Source of the DNA: Marinobacter salinus
Lineage (GTDB): Bacteria > Pseudomonadota > Gammaproteobacteria > Pseudomonadales > Oleiphilaceae
Assembly (NCBI RefSeq): GCF_001854125.1
Contig: NZ_CP017715.1
Location: 1,922,001-1,986,000 of the forward strand
DNA length: 64,000 nt
Direction: 5' to 3'
This document shows positions 49,513-59,227 of this stretch, piece by piece. The stretch's first letter is position 1. Each line of letters starts with the position of its first letter. The position numbers and the translations under genes were made by a program. A model generated the notes under the pieces. That model saw only the letters and a program-made list of their open reading frames with translations. It searched no databases and was not told where the DNA came from.

Positions 49513-50001
49513 CTAGATTTGTCCATCACATTTCTTTTTTAGTTTTTTCGACAAAAGAAGCGCTTTCTTTGCACTTCGGCCATCACCACCAAAATGAATA
49601 CTAATCCTATTTTTTTTCTCTTTCCTATCAATATATTCCATATTCCCATCTCGCTCATAACTGTACCCAATCACCTCGCTTTCAAAGCTATAAGTCACTC
49701 GAGCGCCACCGGATTTAGTATCCAGGAAGGTAATATAATTAATTTCTCCAAAGTTGATACCCCCTTCGGATTCCTCTCTATGCCAGCCTTGACTGTTTTC
49801 AAATTCCTTTTTTGAAAAAATAAAAACTTCACAGCCGTTCGGATTAAACTCATTTTCATATTCATACATTCCATAAGAGACGTATCCGGGTATTAACATA
49901 AAAAGCTCGTCTGCCAAAGACGAAGCCTCGTCAGCTTGAGCACCAGACGCAAAAATGGAAAACAGCGAAAAAACAAAGCCTACTGCTGACATCAATCTCA
50001 T
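49513..50001 (-). CDS. Exported hypothetical protein
   Basis: From ATG 50001 (GAAGGG site upstream) the protein has 162 residues: a signal peptide (AVGFVFSLFSIFASGAQA) and a lysine-rich C-terminus (KKALLLSKKLKKKCDGQI). The region is visibly AT-rich compared with its neighbours. No family recognised. Confidence 0.7.
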   Translation of the reverse strand: MRLMSAVGFVFSLFSIFASGAQADEASSLADELFMLIPGYVSYGMYEYENEFNPNGCEVFIFSKKEFENSQGWHREESEGGINFGEINYITFLDTKSGGARVTYSFESEVIGYSYERDGNMEYIDRKEKKNRISIHFGGDGRSAKKALLLSKKLKKKCDGQI

Positions 50002-50095
50002 CAAACTACCCTTCAAATATTTTATATAAATAATTAAATAGATATGAAATTTAGTTATAAAAGGTAATGCACTCACTAACTCAAAAAATAGAAAC

Positions 50096-50470
50096 CTAAT
50101 AACTCCACTTCACTTCGTGCACATCAAAATCAGTAGAGCGCCACTCCGAAATCGCTTCATTTCGCCTATCTTTGGCTTCCCTTGCAGTTTCAAATAAATT
50201 ATATTCGCAAGTCACATTATAGGCTGGATTTGACGGATCATATCGTGCGTCAATGAATTTTTTATAACTATCACTGACTTCATCATCATAAAAAGAGGAA
50301 ACATAGAAAACATTTGATATGTATACTTCATATTCATCGTCAGCGGCCCACCTATAATCCGCTTCACAGTACATATAACCAGATTCGCCTTCACTCGCCT
50401 GCGTAGCGGATAGCGCCACGAACAAGCACACACCGACAAGGCCCTTCCCCAGATAATGCATCGTCTTCAT
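50096..50470 (-). CDS. Exported hypothetical protein
   Basis: The start at 50470 fits a GAGAGG site eight bases away; the protein has 124 residues with a signal peptide (VGVCLFVALSATQAS). The mature part contains VFYVSSFYDDEVSDSYKKFI, then a Cys and a charged helix ending in HEVKWSY. I recall similar small periplasmic proteins in other proteobacteria, none with a known role. The EVxDSYK core recurs in the next gene, hinting at duplication. Confidence 0.7.
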   Translation of the reverse strand: MKTMHYLGKGLVGVCLFVALSATQASEGESGYMYCEADYRWAADDEYEVYISNVFYVSSFYDDEVSDSYKKFIDARYDPSNPAYNVTCEYNLFETAREAKDRRNEAISEWRSTDFDVHEVKWSY

Positions 50471-50543
50471 AACCATTTCCTCTCTTTCTCGCTTTGAAAA
50501 AATCGGTGATATCAAATGAAAGCAACTCGTTTAATGATTTCAA

Positions 50544-50984
50544 TCAGTACTGCAACAGGATCTGCCCAGGCGGCGCATCTGAATTAATTTCTTTATTCTC
50601 CGGATAAAACCCCTTGAGATGCCGAATCTCAAAGTCTCCCCTCACAAAATCTTTCTTAACATCCTGGAATTTACGGGAGACCCCGGATGCTCTTTTACCC
50701 TTACATCCACAATCTGTTTTAACATTTTTTCTGTATTTATAACTATCCCGGACTTCGCTATCAAAAAAATGCCCCCATTCCATCAGTGCATGGTGGTTCG
50801 GGCCTTCAAAGGTGCAATGCTCTATACTTTCATACCAGAAATGAACTTTTCTGGACTGGTACAACACTTTCTTATCATGGCTATATGCGAAACCTATCGT
50901 TTCACATGACAGAGAGTGCGTTTCCGAGTACGCCGTTGACCCAACAGCAAGAAAAAAAACAGAAAAAACGGCCCGACTTAACAT
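50544..50984 (-). CDS. Exported hypothetical protein
   Basis: 146 residues with a signal peptide (AVFSVFFLAVGSTAYS) and a Cys-containing mature part. FFDSEVRDSYKYRKNVKTDC shares the EVxDSYK segment with the gene at 50096. Both lie in one direction, 73 bases apart. The start has AGGA six bases upstream. Function unknown. Confidence 0.7.
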   Translation of the reverse strand: MLSRAVFSVFFLAVGSTAYSETHSLSCETIGFAYSHDKKVLYQSRKVHFWYESIEHCTFEGPNHHALMEWGHFFDSEVRDSYKYRKNVKTDCGCKGKRASGVSRKFQDVKKDFVRGDFEIRHLKGFYPENKEINSDAPPGQILLQY

Positions 50985-51012
50985 TTTTTATCCTAACTTT
51001 TAGAGACTATTT

Positions 51013-52107
51013 TCAGTATTCTTCGATTTCCAGGTCCAACCCCTTCTTTCGGATGCAGGATCGAATATCATCCGTGCTTGGTTTACCAGGGGGCTTGACA
51101 CCACGAACCCAGACATAGTCATCATAAATAAAGGAATTCACATAAGAAATTTGTTTTGGAGTGCCTTCTTCCCTCACCAAAACATTACCATGCCTCAAAT
51201 GATCAAACCGGTCCTCAATACATGAAGCAACCCAATCCAAAGAGTTATCGCCTTTGTAAAGAAAATTACGAGTTTTCCAAATTAGCACCTCTTGATCTGT
51301 GTAGAGATTATCCGTCAGATTTGCATTACATAACCTGCAGTAATAATACAAGTGAAATATTCCGTCATATTTACTTTTATATATCAAATTTTCCGCATCT
51401 TCACTCTTTATCGATAAATCTCTGATCAGTGATTTTCCTTCCCGGACATTGACAATTCTAACGTCCAGAGAATCATCATTATCAAGCTGGGAAAAGTCAT
51501 ACCAGTTATTGATTTCCCAGGAATAGGGACCTCTTCTATCGCCACCCTTGAAACCAGTCAGTAACACGCCGTTGACCAGTTTTCCATCGGCCCTGAGCTG
51601 AAAGTTCAATTTTCCATCGGAATCCAGGTAGTCTCTGAGCTCCAGGTTTACAGCCTTGACCCCAGCCTTCTCCGGTGGCAGCTCTTTCTCCTCCCGGTGC
51701 CACTCATAAACCTTGTTGCAGGCCTTTTTAAAACTATCAGCGTAGCCATTATCGATCATCGCAAACAACACAGGGAAAACCCCGACCACGCTAATCACGC
51801 ACCTTGTTGGACTGTAACGAATGGGCCCATACCTTTTGTAGCTCACCTCCTTCTTGATGGCAAAGCGCTCCTTTTTCTGGGTATAGATCTCAACCGGGTC
51901 AACACTCACCATGAGCTTTTCATCAGAAACCTCGTAATCGGCACGGAGCTCATAGTGGGAAAATTCTGGCTCTGAAATTGCGTCACCAAAATAGTGGCTT
52001 TTTACATACACCTTGTCCTTCATGTAGTTTTCGCGCTCTGCATTAATGGCTCCGCAACCACTTAACAGAGATAAATAAATCAAGGCATTGGCTGATTGAC
52101 ACTTCAT
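51013..52107 (-). CDS. Hypothetical lipoprotein
   Basis: 364 residues starting with a lipobox (LSLLSGCG, lipidated Cys about residue 18), so probably attached to a membrane. There is a hydrophobic patch (VISVVGVFPVLFAMI) near residue 105-120. The rest is a mix of beta strands with a CRLC pair and no family I recognise. It has a GGGAG site and heads the minus-strand gene series of the island, so it may be co-expressed with the smaller exported proteins. Confidence 0.75.
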   Translation of the reverse strand: MKCQSANALIYLSLLSGCGAINAERENYMKDKVYVKSHYFGDAISEPEFSHYELRADYEVSDEKLMVSVDPVEIYTQKKERFAIKKEVSYKRYGPIRYSPTRCVISVVGVFPVLFAMIDNGYADSFKKACNKVYEWHREEKELPPEKAGVKAVNLELRDYLDSDGKLNFQLRADGKLVNGVLLTGFKGGDRRGPYSWEINNWYDFSQLDNDDSLDVRIVNVREGKSLIRDLSIKSEDAENLIYKSKYDGIFHLYYYCRLCNANLTDNLYTDQEVLIWKTRNFLYKGDNSLDWVASCIEDRFDHLRHGNVLVREEGTPKQISYVNSFIYDDYVWVRGVKPPGKPSTDDIRSCIRKKGLDLEIEEY

Positions 52108-52753
52108 AAACCCGCCACTCCCTTCAAAAATCCAAGCAATAAGGTCATAATTTTTCTCTTAATTTTCCCTAAAAGAAAGCATAAGTAACTGGCTAATGCT
52201 GCGCATCCCCAAAATGGGGGATGGCGCAGACCTCGATCTAGTTGTTGCCTATTATCTATGACGGCCACGCCGACCGTTCGTCTCAAAAAATGCGGCCAAA
52301 AGGTCATATTGGGCGCCGCCATGTGGTCAGACTGGGCTGGAATCACGGCATTGAACCATCCGTCGTCCGCACCGGACTTTTCCTCATTTTGGCATTTAAT
52401 TTCAGTAGGTAAGCGTGTGAGCATTGCCTGAAACGGATAGCAAGATAGGGTTCATGCCGAGATTTGAGGCATTATAATTATTAATTATCGATATCAAGCT
52501 TCTGTAATAACTCGTAGATAATCAGTAAAGGAATGTAAGCAGCAACTTCCTTGGCAGCTGTAGTAGCCCGACTGCATAGATATTAATGAGCGGAACCCAT
52601 TGCTTTATTAACTGGACCGGAACACCCTTTCCCTGAATATCACCGACGAATTCGGCAAGCCCATAACTGCTTGATGGGATAGCTCCAATTGTTCTCCATG
52701 GACAATGTATTCGGATCGAGGTTAACCGTTCGTTAGACAACTAAATCAGACCG
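52108..52753. other. Decayed, apparently non-coding part of the island
   Basis: Short frames exist at 52104-52424 and 52522-52740 (minus) but have no ribosome-binding site or recognisable domain. A stem-loop (52199-52229: CTGCGC-ATCCCC with GGGGGATGGCGCAG) and a GC-rich segment (52250-52400) contrast with AT-rich surroundings. They may be remnants of a mobile element I cannot name. Confidence 0.45.
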
Positions 52754-52766
52754 CTTTAAGCACGAC

Positions 52767-53046
52767 TCAATCAGGTCCGTCACCCTGTTGCAGCAAACAC
52801 TTCAAATTTTTCTTGTTGACGAGTAATTCACGACCTTGCATCAGCACCGGCGCGATAGTTACTTGAGGCCTTGTTTGGTATGCTTTGGCGCTTTCATCCG
52901 CAAGGATTGAGCGTGCAAGCAGGTGCCTTCACTTCAGCTGCGACGTGACTCTCAGCACCTACAGCTAATTTGTTCCAAGCCTTAGGCAACATACGATCGG
53001 CAGAAACCTTCACTACGAAAACCGGTACATACTTGGTGGATCAGGG
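52767..53046 (-). pseudogene. Frameshifted gene fragment
   Basis: Two minus-strand frames join into a plausible peptide: KYVPVFVVKVSADRMLPKAW through AESHVAAEVKAPA in one frame, then LARSILADESAKAYQTRPQV through GRELLVNKKNLKCLLQQ in the next. There is no start with a ribosome-binding site and no continuation past the TGA at 52767. I do not recognise the family. It lies just before mutS and marks the right edge of the island. Confidence 0.5.
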
Positions 53047-53137
53047 CGATCCCAGCGAAAAACCACGGCAATTACCGTTATCGCCTACCAGCTGAAACAA
53101 AGGCGATAACCAAGAAAAATCAGGCTAGAACGCGAAT

Positions 53138-55762
53138 ATGACAAGCACCGACCTATCTTCACACACCCCGATGATGCAGCAGTACCTGAAGATCAAGGGC
53201 CAACACCCCAATGAACTGGTGTTCTACCGTATGGGGGATTTCTACGAGCTCTTCTATGAAGATGCCAAGAAAGCAGCCGAGCTGATGGACATTACCCTGA
53301 CTGCCCGGGGCCAGTCAGGGGGCAACCCGATTCCCATGGCGGGCATCCCCTATCACTCATCCGAAGGCTACATTGCCCGGCTGGTGCGGGCAGGTCAATC
53401 CATCGCCATCTGCGAGCAGATCGGCGACCCGGCCACCAGCAAAGGGCCTGTTGACCGACAGGTCGTAAGAATCGTTACGCCGGGCACACTTAGCGATGAC
53501 GCCTATCTGGAAGACCGCCGCGACAACCTTTTGGTGGCCATCTATAACCAGCGGGAAGAGTTCGGCTTTGCCTCTCTGGACATTTCCAGCGGTCGTTTTG
53601 CCGTGTGTGAACTGGAAAACCTGGAAGCACTGCAGGGCGAGCTTCAGCGCCTCCGGCCCGCGGAAGTCCTGATCAGCGAGGACTTTCCCTTTCAGGACGT
53701 CCTGGAAGGCTTCACCGGCATCCGTCGCCAGGGCCCCTGGCTGTTCGAACCCGATACCGCCCGCCGTGTGATTACCCACCAGCTGCAGGTGCGGGACCTG
53801 ACGGGTTTCGGTTGCGAGGACCTCACACTGGCTGTCTGCGCCGCAGGCTGCCTGCTGCAATACGCTAAGGAGACCCAGCGCACCGCCCTGCCCCACATCC
53901 GTAAACTGACGCGGGAGCGGCGGGATGAGGCTGTAATTCTTGATGCCGCCAGCCGGCGCAATCTTGAAATCGACACCAACCTGATGGGCGGCCACCTGCA
54001 CACTCTTTCCTGGGTGATGGACCGAACGGCCACCTCCATGGGCGGGCGCGAACTCAGACGCTGGCTCAATCGTCCGCTGCGGGACATAACCGTGGTATCA
54101 CAGCGCCAGCAGGCGGTCTCAGCGCTCCTGGACGGCTTCCATTACGAGCCCGTGCACAACCTGCTGAAGACGGTCGGCGATATCGAACGGGTTCTGGCCC
54201 GAGTGGCTTTGCGGTCCGCCCGCCCCCGGGATCTTGCCCGTCTGCGGGATGCCTTCCAGGCTTTGCCGGACCTTCAGGAGACCCTGAAACCGGTCAACTC
54301 CCATCATATCGTGAAGCTGGCCACTGTTATTGGCGAATACCCCGAGCTGGCTGACTTACTTGAGCGATCCATCAACGACAACCCGCCAGTGGTTATTCGT
54401 GAAGGAGGTGTGATCCGTGAAGGCTTTGATGAGGAGCTGGACGAACTTCGTAACATCAGCGAGAACGCCGGCCAATACCTGCTGGACGTAGAAACCCGGG
54501 AAAAAGAACGTACCGGCATCAGCACTCTCAAGGTCGGCTACAACCGGGTACATGGCTACTACATCGAAATCAGCCGCGCACAGTCTGACCAGGCTCCGGT
54601 GGATTACATCCGGCGCCAGACCCTGAAAAACGCCGAGCGTTTCATCACCCCGGAACTGAAACAGTTCGAGGACAAGGCCCTCAGTGCCAAGAGCCGGGCC
54701 CTGGCCCGCGAAAAGGCCCTCTATGACAGCGTGCTGGAAACCGTTGCCGAACAGCTGGCACCGCTCCAGGATGCAGCCCAGGCACTTGCCGAACTGGATG
54801 TGCTGAGTAACTTTGCCGAGCGAGCGACCACACTGCGTTTTGCCGCACCAGAATTCAGCGACTCACCAGGCTTTGACATTGAAGAAGGCCGGCACCCGGT
54901 GGTGGAACAGCTGCTGGACGAACCCTTTGTGCCCAACGATCTCTTGATGGACACCCAGCGCCGCATGCTGGTGATTACCGGCCCGAACATGGGCGGTAAG
55001 TCCACCTACATGCGCCAGGCTGCCCTGATCGCGCTGCTGGCCTATACCGGCAGCTTTGTACCAGCCAACCGCGCGGTTCTGGGTCCAGTGGACCGGATTT
55101 TCACCCGCATGGGCTCATCCGATGACATTGCCGGCGGTCGCTCAACCTTCATGGTGGAAATGACCGAAACTGCCAACATTCTTCACAATGCCACGGAATA
55201 CAGCCTGGTCCTGATGGACGAAGTCGGCCGCGGCACCAGCACCTTCGATGGCCTGTCTCTGGCATGGGCTACGGCCGAGCACCTGGCAAAGAACATTCGT
55301 TGCTATACCCTGTTTGCCACCCACTATTTTGAACTGACCCAACTGGCCGACGAGCTCCAGCATGCGGTTAACGTGCACTTGACCGCTACCGAGCACGACG
55401 ACAGCATCGTATTCCTGCACAACGTCCACGATGGTCCCGCGAGCCAGAGCTATGGCCTGCAAGTGGCCAAACTGGCGGGCGTACCCCAGGAGGTGATTCG
55501 CAACGCCAAAGGTCAGCTTGCCCACCTGGAGGGCAGTGCCACTCCGTCGACTCCTTCCAGCCAGGCTCCGGCGCCCAACGAACCGGAAACGCGACCAAAG
55601 CCATCAACGCGGATCAGCGAGCCGGTGATGCAGGGTGATATGTTTGCCAGTCTGGAACCCAGTGTGGTCGAGGAGGCACTGAAAACTCTTGAGCTGGACG
55701 ACCTAACGCCAAGAGACGCTCTGAACCAGCTTTACGAACTGAAGGCATTGCTGCTCAAATAG
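53138..55762 (+). CDS. mutS: DNA mismatch repair protein MutS
   Basis: 874 residues. The N-terminal mismatch-binding domain has the Phe-x-Glu motif ([11 protein letters not shown] near residue 28-38), followed by connector, lever and clamp domains. The ATPase has Walker [15 protein letters not shown] and Walker [21 protein letters not shown]. The C-terminal ~90 residues carry a Pro-rich linker and a dimer/tetramer helix. It detects base mispairs and small loops and recruits MutL. fdxA follows by ~160 bases, as in pseudomonads. Confidence 0.98.
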   Translation: MTSTDLSSHTPMMQQYLKIKGQHPNELVFYRMGDFYELFYEDAKKAAELMDITLTARGQSGGNPIPMAGIPYHSSEGYIARLVRAGQSIAICEQIGDPATSKGPVDRQVVRIVTPGTLSDDAYLEDRRDNLLVAIYNQREEFGFASLDISSGRFAVCELENLEALQGELQRLRPAEVLISEDFPFQDVLEGFTGIRRQGPWLFEPDTARRVITHQLQVRDLTGFGCEDLTLAVCAAGCLLQYAKETQRTALPHIRKLTRERRDEAVILDAASRRNLEIDTNLMGGHLHTLSWVMDRTATSMGGRELRRWLNRPLRDITVVSQRQQAVSALLDGFHYEPVHNLLKTVGDIERVLARVALRSARPRDLARLRDAFQALPDLQETLKPVNSHHIVKLATVIGEYPELADLLERSINDNPPVVIREGGVIREGFDEELDELRNISENAGQYLLDVETREKERTGISTLKVGYNRVHGYYIEISRAQSDQAPVDYIRRQTLKNAERFITPELKQFEDKALSAKSRALAREKALYDSVLETVAEQLAPLQDAAQALAELDVLSNFAERATTLRFAAPEFSDSPGFDIEEGRHPVVEQLLDEPFVPNDLLMDTQRRMLVITGPNMGGKSTYMRQAALIALLAYTGSFVPANRAVLGPVDRIFTRMGSSDDIAGGRSTFMVEMTETANILHNATEYSLVLMDEVGRGTSTFDGLSLAWATAEHLAKNIRCYTLFATHYFELTQLADELQHAVNVHLTATEHDDSIVFLHNVHDGPASQSYGLQVAKLAGVPQEVIRNAKGQLAHLEGSATPSTPSSQAPAPNEPETRPKPSTRISEPVMQGDMFASLEPSVVEEALKTLELDDLTPRDALNQLYELKALLLK

Positions 55763-55920
55763 GGAAAGATCAGAAATTTTTGACCTGAGTAATAAGGATA
55801 TAGCAGCCCAAGGCTTGCGGGTACGCAGGGCGCTCCCTACAATATCGCGCATTAAAACATAACCATGGAGCCTGACGACAAGCTCCCGATGAGATTGACC
55901 ACTGGACCGGGGATCTGACT

Positions 55921-56244
55921 ATGGCGTTTATCGTTACTGATAACTGCATCAAGTGTAAATATACGGACTGCGTGGAAGTCTGCCCGGTAGACTGCTTCTA
56001 CGAAGGCCCGAATTTTCTGGTAATCGATCCGGACGAGTGCATCGACTGTGCCCTGTGTGAGCCAGAGTGCCCGGCGGAAGCGATTTTCTCCGAAGACGAG
56101 TTGCCGGCTGATCAGGTTCCGTTTGTTGAGCTGAACGCGGAACTGGCCGCAAAATGGCCGAACATCACCGAAAAGAAAGATCCGCTTCCGGATGCGGCAG
56201 AGTGGGATGGCAAGCCGAACAAGCTCCAGTACCTGGAAAAGTAA
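55921..56244 (+). CDS. fdxA: 7Fe ferredoxin (Azotobacter FdI type)
   Basis: 107 residues. [20 protein letters not shown] and [19 protein letters not shown] supply the cysteines for one [3Fe-4S] and one [4Fe-4S] cluster. The first 60 residues look nearly identical to Azotobacter FdI as I remember it. It is a cytoplasmic electron carrier. A strong terminator closes it at 56275. Confidence 0.96.
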   Translation: MAFIVTDNCIKCKYTDCVEVCPVDCFYEGPNFLVIDPDECIDCALCEPECPAEAIFSEDELPADQVPFVELNAELAAKWPNITEKKDPLPDAAEWDGKPNKLQYLEK

Positions 56245-56274
56245 GGCCCGGTCAGAATAACCACTGATTGAACG

Positions 56275-56304
56275 AAAAAGGGAAGCTCACATGCTTCCCT
56301 TTTT
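56275..56304. terminator. Bidirectional terminator between fdxA and the LysE gene
   Basis: AAAAAGGGAAGC (56275-56286) pairs with GCTTCCCTTTTT (56293-56304), giving a T-run in either direction. It ends fdxA on the plus strand and the LysE gene on the minus strand. Confidence 0.9.
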
Positions 56305-56326
56305 CTTTGAGCATACACATAGTGAA

Positions 56327-56959
56327 TTATGCACTGGCCAGCTTGGCGCCCATAGCAACAAAGAAGCCGCCGGTCGTTGCGTTCAGTGCGCGCTTTACCT
56401 TGACACTCGCACCCAACCCCCTGAAACGAACCACCACCCACGCCAGCCCGCACTGCCAGATCATCGCCAGAAGGAAGTGCACGCCTGCCAGAATCAGCGA
56501 TTGCTGAAACGCATTACCTGTCGGATCCACAAACTGGGGCAGGAGCGCCATGTAAAACAGGGCTGTCTTGGGATTAAGAACGTTGGATAGCAGTCCTTCC
56601 CTGAACGAGACGGCAACCGAGACCTTGCGCTTAACGACGGCAGGCCGGGTATCAGAATCTTCGGCACCTCTCCCCAGAGCCTGACGTAAAGATGCAATGC
56701 CCAGCCAGATGAGATAAAAAGCACCCGCCCATTTAAGCGCTGAGAAGGCCCAGGCCGTTTCCACCAAGAGGATGGAAATACCCAACGCCGAGAGCGCAGC
56801 GTGGATGAACAGACCACTGCAGATTCCGACACTGGTCACGCAACCGTCCTTCAGCCCCCCGCGCCCGGTGTTGCGCATAACCAACAGCGTATCGACACCG
56901 GGGGTAATCGTGAGCAGAGTGATCGCAATGAGGTACGCCCAGAATAATTCCGTAAACAC
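56327..56959 (-). CDS. LysE/RhtB-family exporter
   Basis: A GTG start at 56959 has GGAG seven bases upstream and gives 210 residues; the frame extends to 57097 without a suitable site. About six membrane helices and the family start AYLIAITLLTITPGVDTLLV (TPGxD motif) identify a LysE/RhtB transporter, which exports amino acids or homoserine lactones. The substrate is unknown. It follows the 308-residue gene by 34 bases. Confidence 0.9.
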   Translation of the reverse strand: MFTELFWAYLIAITLLTITPGVDTLLVMRNTGRGGLKDGCVTSVGICSGLFIHAALSALGISILLVETAWAFSALKWAGAFYLIWLGIASLRQALGRGAEDSDTRPAVVKRKVSVAVSFREGLLSNVLNPKTALFYMALLPQFVDPTGNAFQQSLILAGVHFLLAMIWQCGLAWVVVRFRGLGASVKVKRALNATTGGFFVAMGAKLASA

Positions 56960-56993
56960 AAATGTCTCCGATTGACGCCAGAGGCGGCCCTGA

Positions 56994-57917
56994 TCAGGCC
57001 TCCGGCCCAAGAATCTTGCGTATTGCCGCTGACTTGTAAAAACCCGACAACCTGCGACGAACCAGAGCCTCAACATAGCCCTCTTCGCGCAGAACATCTA
57101 TAACCGGAATTGCGTAGGCATCGATCTCGCCCATAATCACGTCATGGTTAACCCCAACGTCGTTGAGCAGGTCGGAAATTGGCCGCTCACCATATTTGGC
57201 AAACAAGTGCTCGACCACCGCGCGGGCACAGCCATCAAAGTAGGCGGTTCTGCGAAACTGCAGCCAGAACTCGTAACCCAGCACCACGAACTCCTGCAAC
57301 TCAACATCGCCCAACCCTTGGCGCAGCTCCTCTATTGTTTGGTCCTCCACGGATACCCACGCGGCCATCACGCTGTCCCGGAGCTCGTCATCTGTCAGGG
57401 CCTTATGCAGAAACTGCTCACTGCGGATAATCAGATCAGGCAGACTGTCCGACAGCCAGGTTTTGATCCGTCGCTCAAAAGTTTCATCCAGACCCGGCAT
57501 GGCCTTATTGGCCATCCGTTTGCCGAATTTCATCATGGAACCCACACCCGGGACCGACTTGGTAATCAGATTGTCCTCGTAGAGGTAGTTCACCAGACCT
57601 GCATAAACCAGACTGGAAACCAGTTCCTGGTAGACCGGATGTGCCATGATTTCACTGATCACCCGTTCACGCTGCTGGCGCAGCTCCAGAGCTTCTTCAA
57701 GGAATCCCGTGGCCTGCTCGCGACTGAGAATCTCGCCAAGCGTTGTCCGTTCCTGTACCGGCGAGTTCATGACTTCTGTCGCCATTTCAGCGGCCAGCTC
57801 CGGGATACCGGGATCCAACTCCATATTAATTACGATGCGATGAATCACGCCCATCACCTGATCAACAGAGGTCAGCCGGTTAAGGGTAATGCTCTCAGCA
57901 TGATCCAGGAGTTGCAT
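56994..57917 (-). CDS. Conserved hypothetical protein (helical)
   Basis: 307 residues, nearly all helical, with no signal peptide or clear membrane segment. A hydrophobic turn ITKSVPGVGSMMKFGKRMAN sits near residue 120-140. I recognise no family. ATG 57917 (or GTG 57920) directly abuts an AGGAGGTGAT, a full complement of the 16S rRNA tail, which overlaps the start instead of preceding it. It follows a 34-codon ORF by 6 bases. Confidence 0.75.
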   Translation of the reverse strand: MQLLDHAESITLNRLTSVDQVMGVIHRIVINMELDPGIPELAAEMATEVMNSPVQERTTLGEILSREQATGFLEEALELRQQRERVISEIMAHPVYQELVSSLVYAGLVNYLYEDNLITKSVPGVGSMMKFGKRMANKAMPGLDETFERRIKTWLSDSLPDLIIRSEQFLHKALTDDELRDSVMAAWVSVEDQTIEELRQGLGDVELQEFVVLGYEFWLQFRRTAYFDGCARAVVEHLFAKYGERPISDLLNDVGVNHDVIMGEIDAYAIPVIDVLREEGYVEALVRRRLSGFYKSAAIRKILGPEA

Positions 57918-57923
57918 CACCTC

Positions 57924-58028
57924 CTACTCCAGAAACTTGCGCAACTTTGCGCCTTTAAGCGCTGCCATTTCGTATTTTACATGCTGCTCCAGCAGCTCGC
58001 TGGCGAGGTTCTTGTCGCTCGTGGTCAT
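57924..58028 (-). CDS. Possible 34-residue leader protein
   Basis: ATG 58028 opens a frame reading MTTSDKNLASELLEQHVKYE and ending KGAKLRKFLE, then TAG seven bases from the next start. Codon choice resembles the neighbours, and a Leu-rich amphipathic helix is predicted by eye. It may be a real small protein or simply couple translation to the 307-residue gene. No clear ribosome-binding site is seen. Confidence 0.4.
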   Translation of the reverse strand: MTTSDKNLASELLEQHVKYEMAALKGAKLRKFLE

Positions 58029-58167
58029 GGCTTAAGCTGTCCTGTGCTTTGGATAGGGAGAATAGACCAAGAGGCTAACACGGGAGACCCGGTGAGCGGT
58101 TCGCCAAAACTACCGGAAGGATTATGCGGCGGGGCAAATGCGGGCCACGGCACAGGCTCGTCAGGGC

Positions 58168-59118
58168 CTACTGAAAATCCCGGAAACTATGAGGCTCCGC
58201 AGCCAAAGCCAGGCAAAGGCTGCCCGGACCAACATAGATGGAGCTGGTTATTCCCATTTGGGACAGGAGAAGCTCCACACCGTTGCTTTCGCACGCAACC
58301 CGGAGCCGGTTGAGTCCCGGCAGGTCCTCGATTTCAGTCCAGGTCAGACCGCAGGACAGACTGACGTATGGCGTCAGCAAGCCTGCTTCAACGCGCGCAG
58401 CTGCGTAATTCATGACCTTTTCGACAGCAACGTCAAAGCTTCGTGTTTTAGCCACTGGTTGGCCCTCGGCCCCCTGTCCAAAAATGACCGGCGTAATGTT
58501 CAGCGCCTTGCCAAGGAAAGCCACCACGGCTGAAACGCTTTTGTCACCACGCTTCCGTGCGCGTTCTCTAATATAGTGAAGGTCTCTGGGGATCACACAC
58601 GTATAAATCTTGTCAGTGAAGGTTTCCACTTCATGCCGGAGAGCGTTTTTCGAAAGTTTCTGCTCGATCAGCTTCAAGGTATGAGCAGCCAGCAAACCCT
58701 GCCCTGAAAAAATCTGTTTGCTATCAATGACTCGCATGGAAAACTTCCCGTCCCGACCAGCCGCCTGGCGGGCCTTCTCATAGTTGGCCATAACGCTGTT
58801 CATGGCCTCCGTGGCGTTCTGATAAATCAGACTGCGGCTACGAGTTACCGTTTCACAAATGGCGACATCGAACTGGGTAACGATCTTCTCAATGAAAAGG
58901 TCATGGATTTTATCGGCGGTGTAGGCGCGAGTCTCTGCCTGATGGCCCTTTTGCAGTAGCCCTTGCTGATAGAACTCCTGGGTTCTGACCGGGTCGTGCT
59001 CGTCGATATAGGTTTCACCGTCAATCATGGCGGTCACGGGGAGGATGAAAAGATCGTGCTTGCGGCTGAACTCATAGGGTAGATCACACGCAGAATCGAC
59101 GATCAAACCAACTCGCAT
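58168..59118 (-). CDS. DegV family fatty-acid-binding protein
   Basis: 316 residues with the DegV layout: VGLIVDSACDLPYEFSRKH at the N-terminus, ILPVTAMIDGETYID, and a C-terminal domain ending in YVGPGSLCLALAAEP. DegV proteins bind fatty acids (often as FakB partners of a fatty-acid kinase). No kinase gene is adjacent, so the partner is unknown. A GGAGG site supports ATG 59118. It lies downstream of the PF10118 and acyl-CoA ligase genes. Confidence 0.88.
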   Translation of the reverse strand: MRVGLIVDSACDLPYEFSRKHDLFILPVTAMIDGETYIDEHDPVRTQEFYQQGLLQKGHQAETRAYTADKIHDLFIEKIVTQFDVAICETVTRSRSLIYQNATEAMNSVMANYEKARQAAGRDGKFSMRVIDSKQIFSGQGLLAAHTLKLIEQKLSKNALRHEVETFTDKIYTCVIPRDLHYIRERARKRGDKSVSAVVAFLGKALNITPVIFGQGAEGQPVAKTRSFDVAVEKVMNYAAARVEAGLLTPYVSLSCGLTWTEIEDLPGLNRLRVACESNGVELLLSQMGITSSIYVGPGSLCLALAAEPHSFRDFQ

Positions 59119-59227
59119 GGTGGGGCCTCCAGCTGCGGGACATTCCGCAGGGGGAACGCCCTTTATTTCATTGTTTTTTTAGGCAGCCAGTCTTACACAA
59201 CCTGGTCAGAATTTCAGCACTTCACCG

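Noticed and set aside
52104..52424. 106-codon minus-strand frame overlapping the lipoprotein start by 4 bases
   Set aside because: No ribosome-binding site or recognisable domain; it spans a GC-rich hairpin that looks structural. I treat it as decayed DNA.
52522..52740. 72-codon minus-strand frame left of the mutS-side fragment
   Set aside because: No start signal and an unconvincing composition.
52718..52740. Integron attC-like half site (TTAACCGTTCGTTAGAC)
   Set aside because: GTTAGAC fits the R' core, but no matching R'' core or complementary arm lies within 140 bases upstream, and no integrase is visible.
57144..58313. 389-codon plus-strand frame
   Set aside because: Antisense to the 307-residue gene and part of degV, without a ribosome-binding site.
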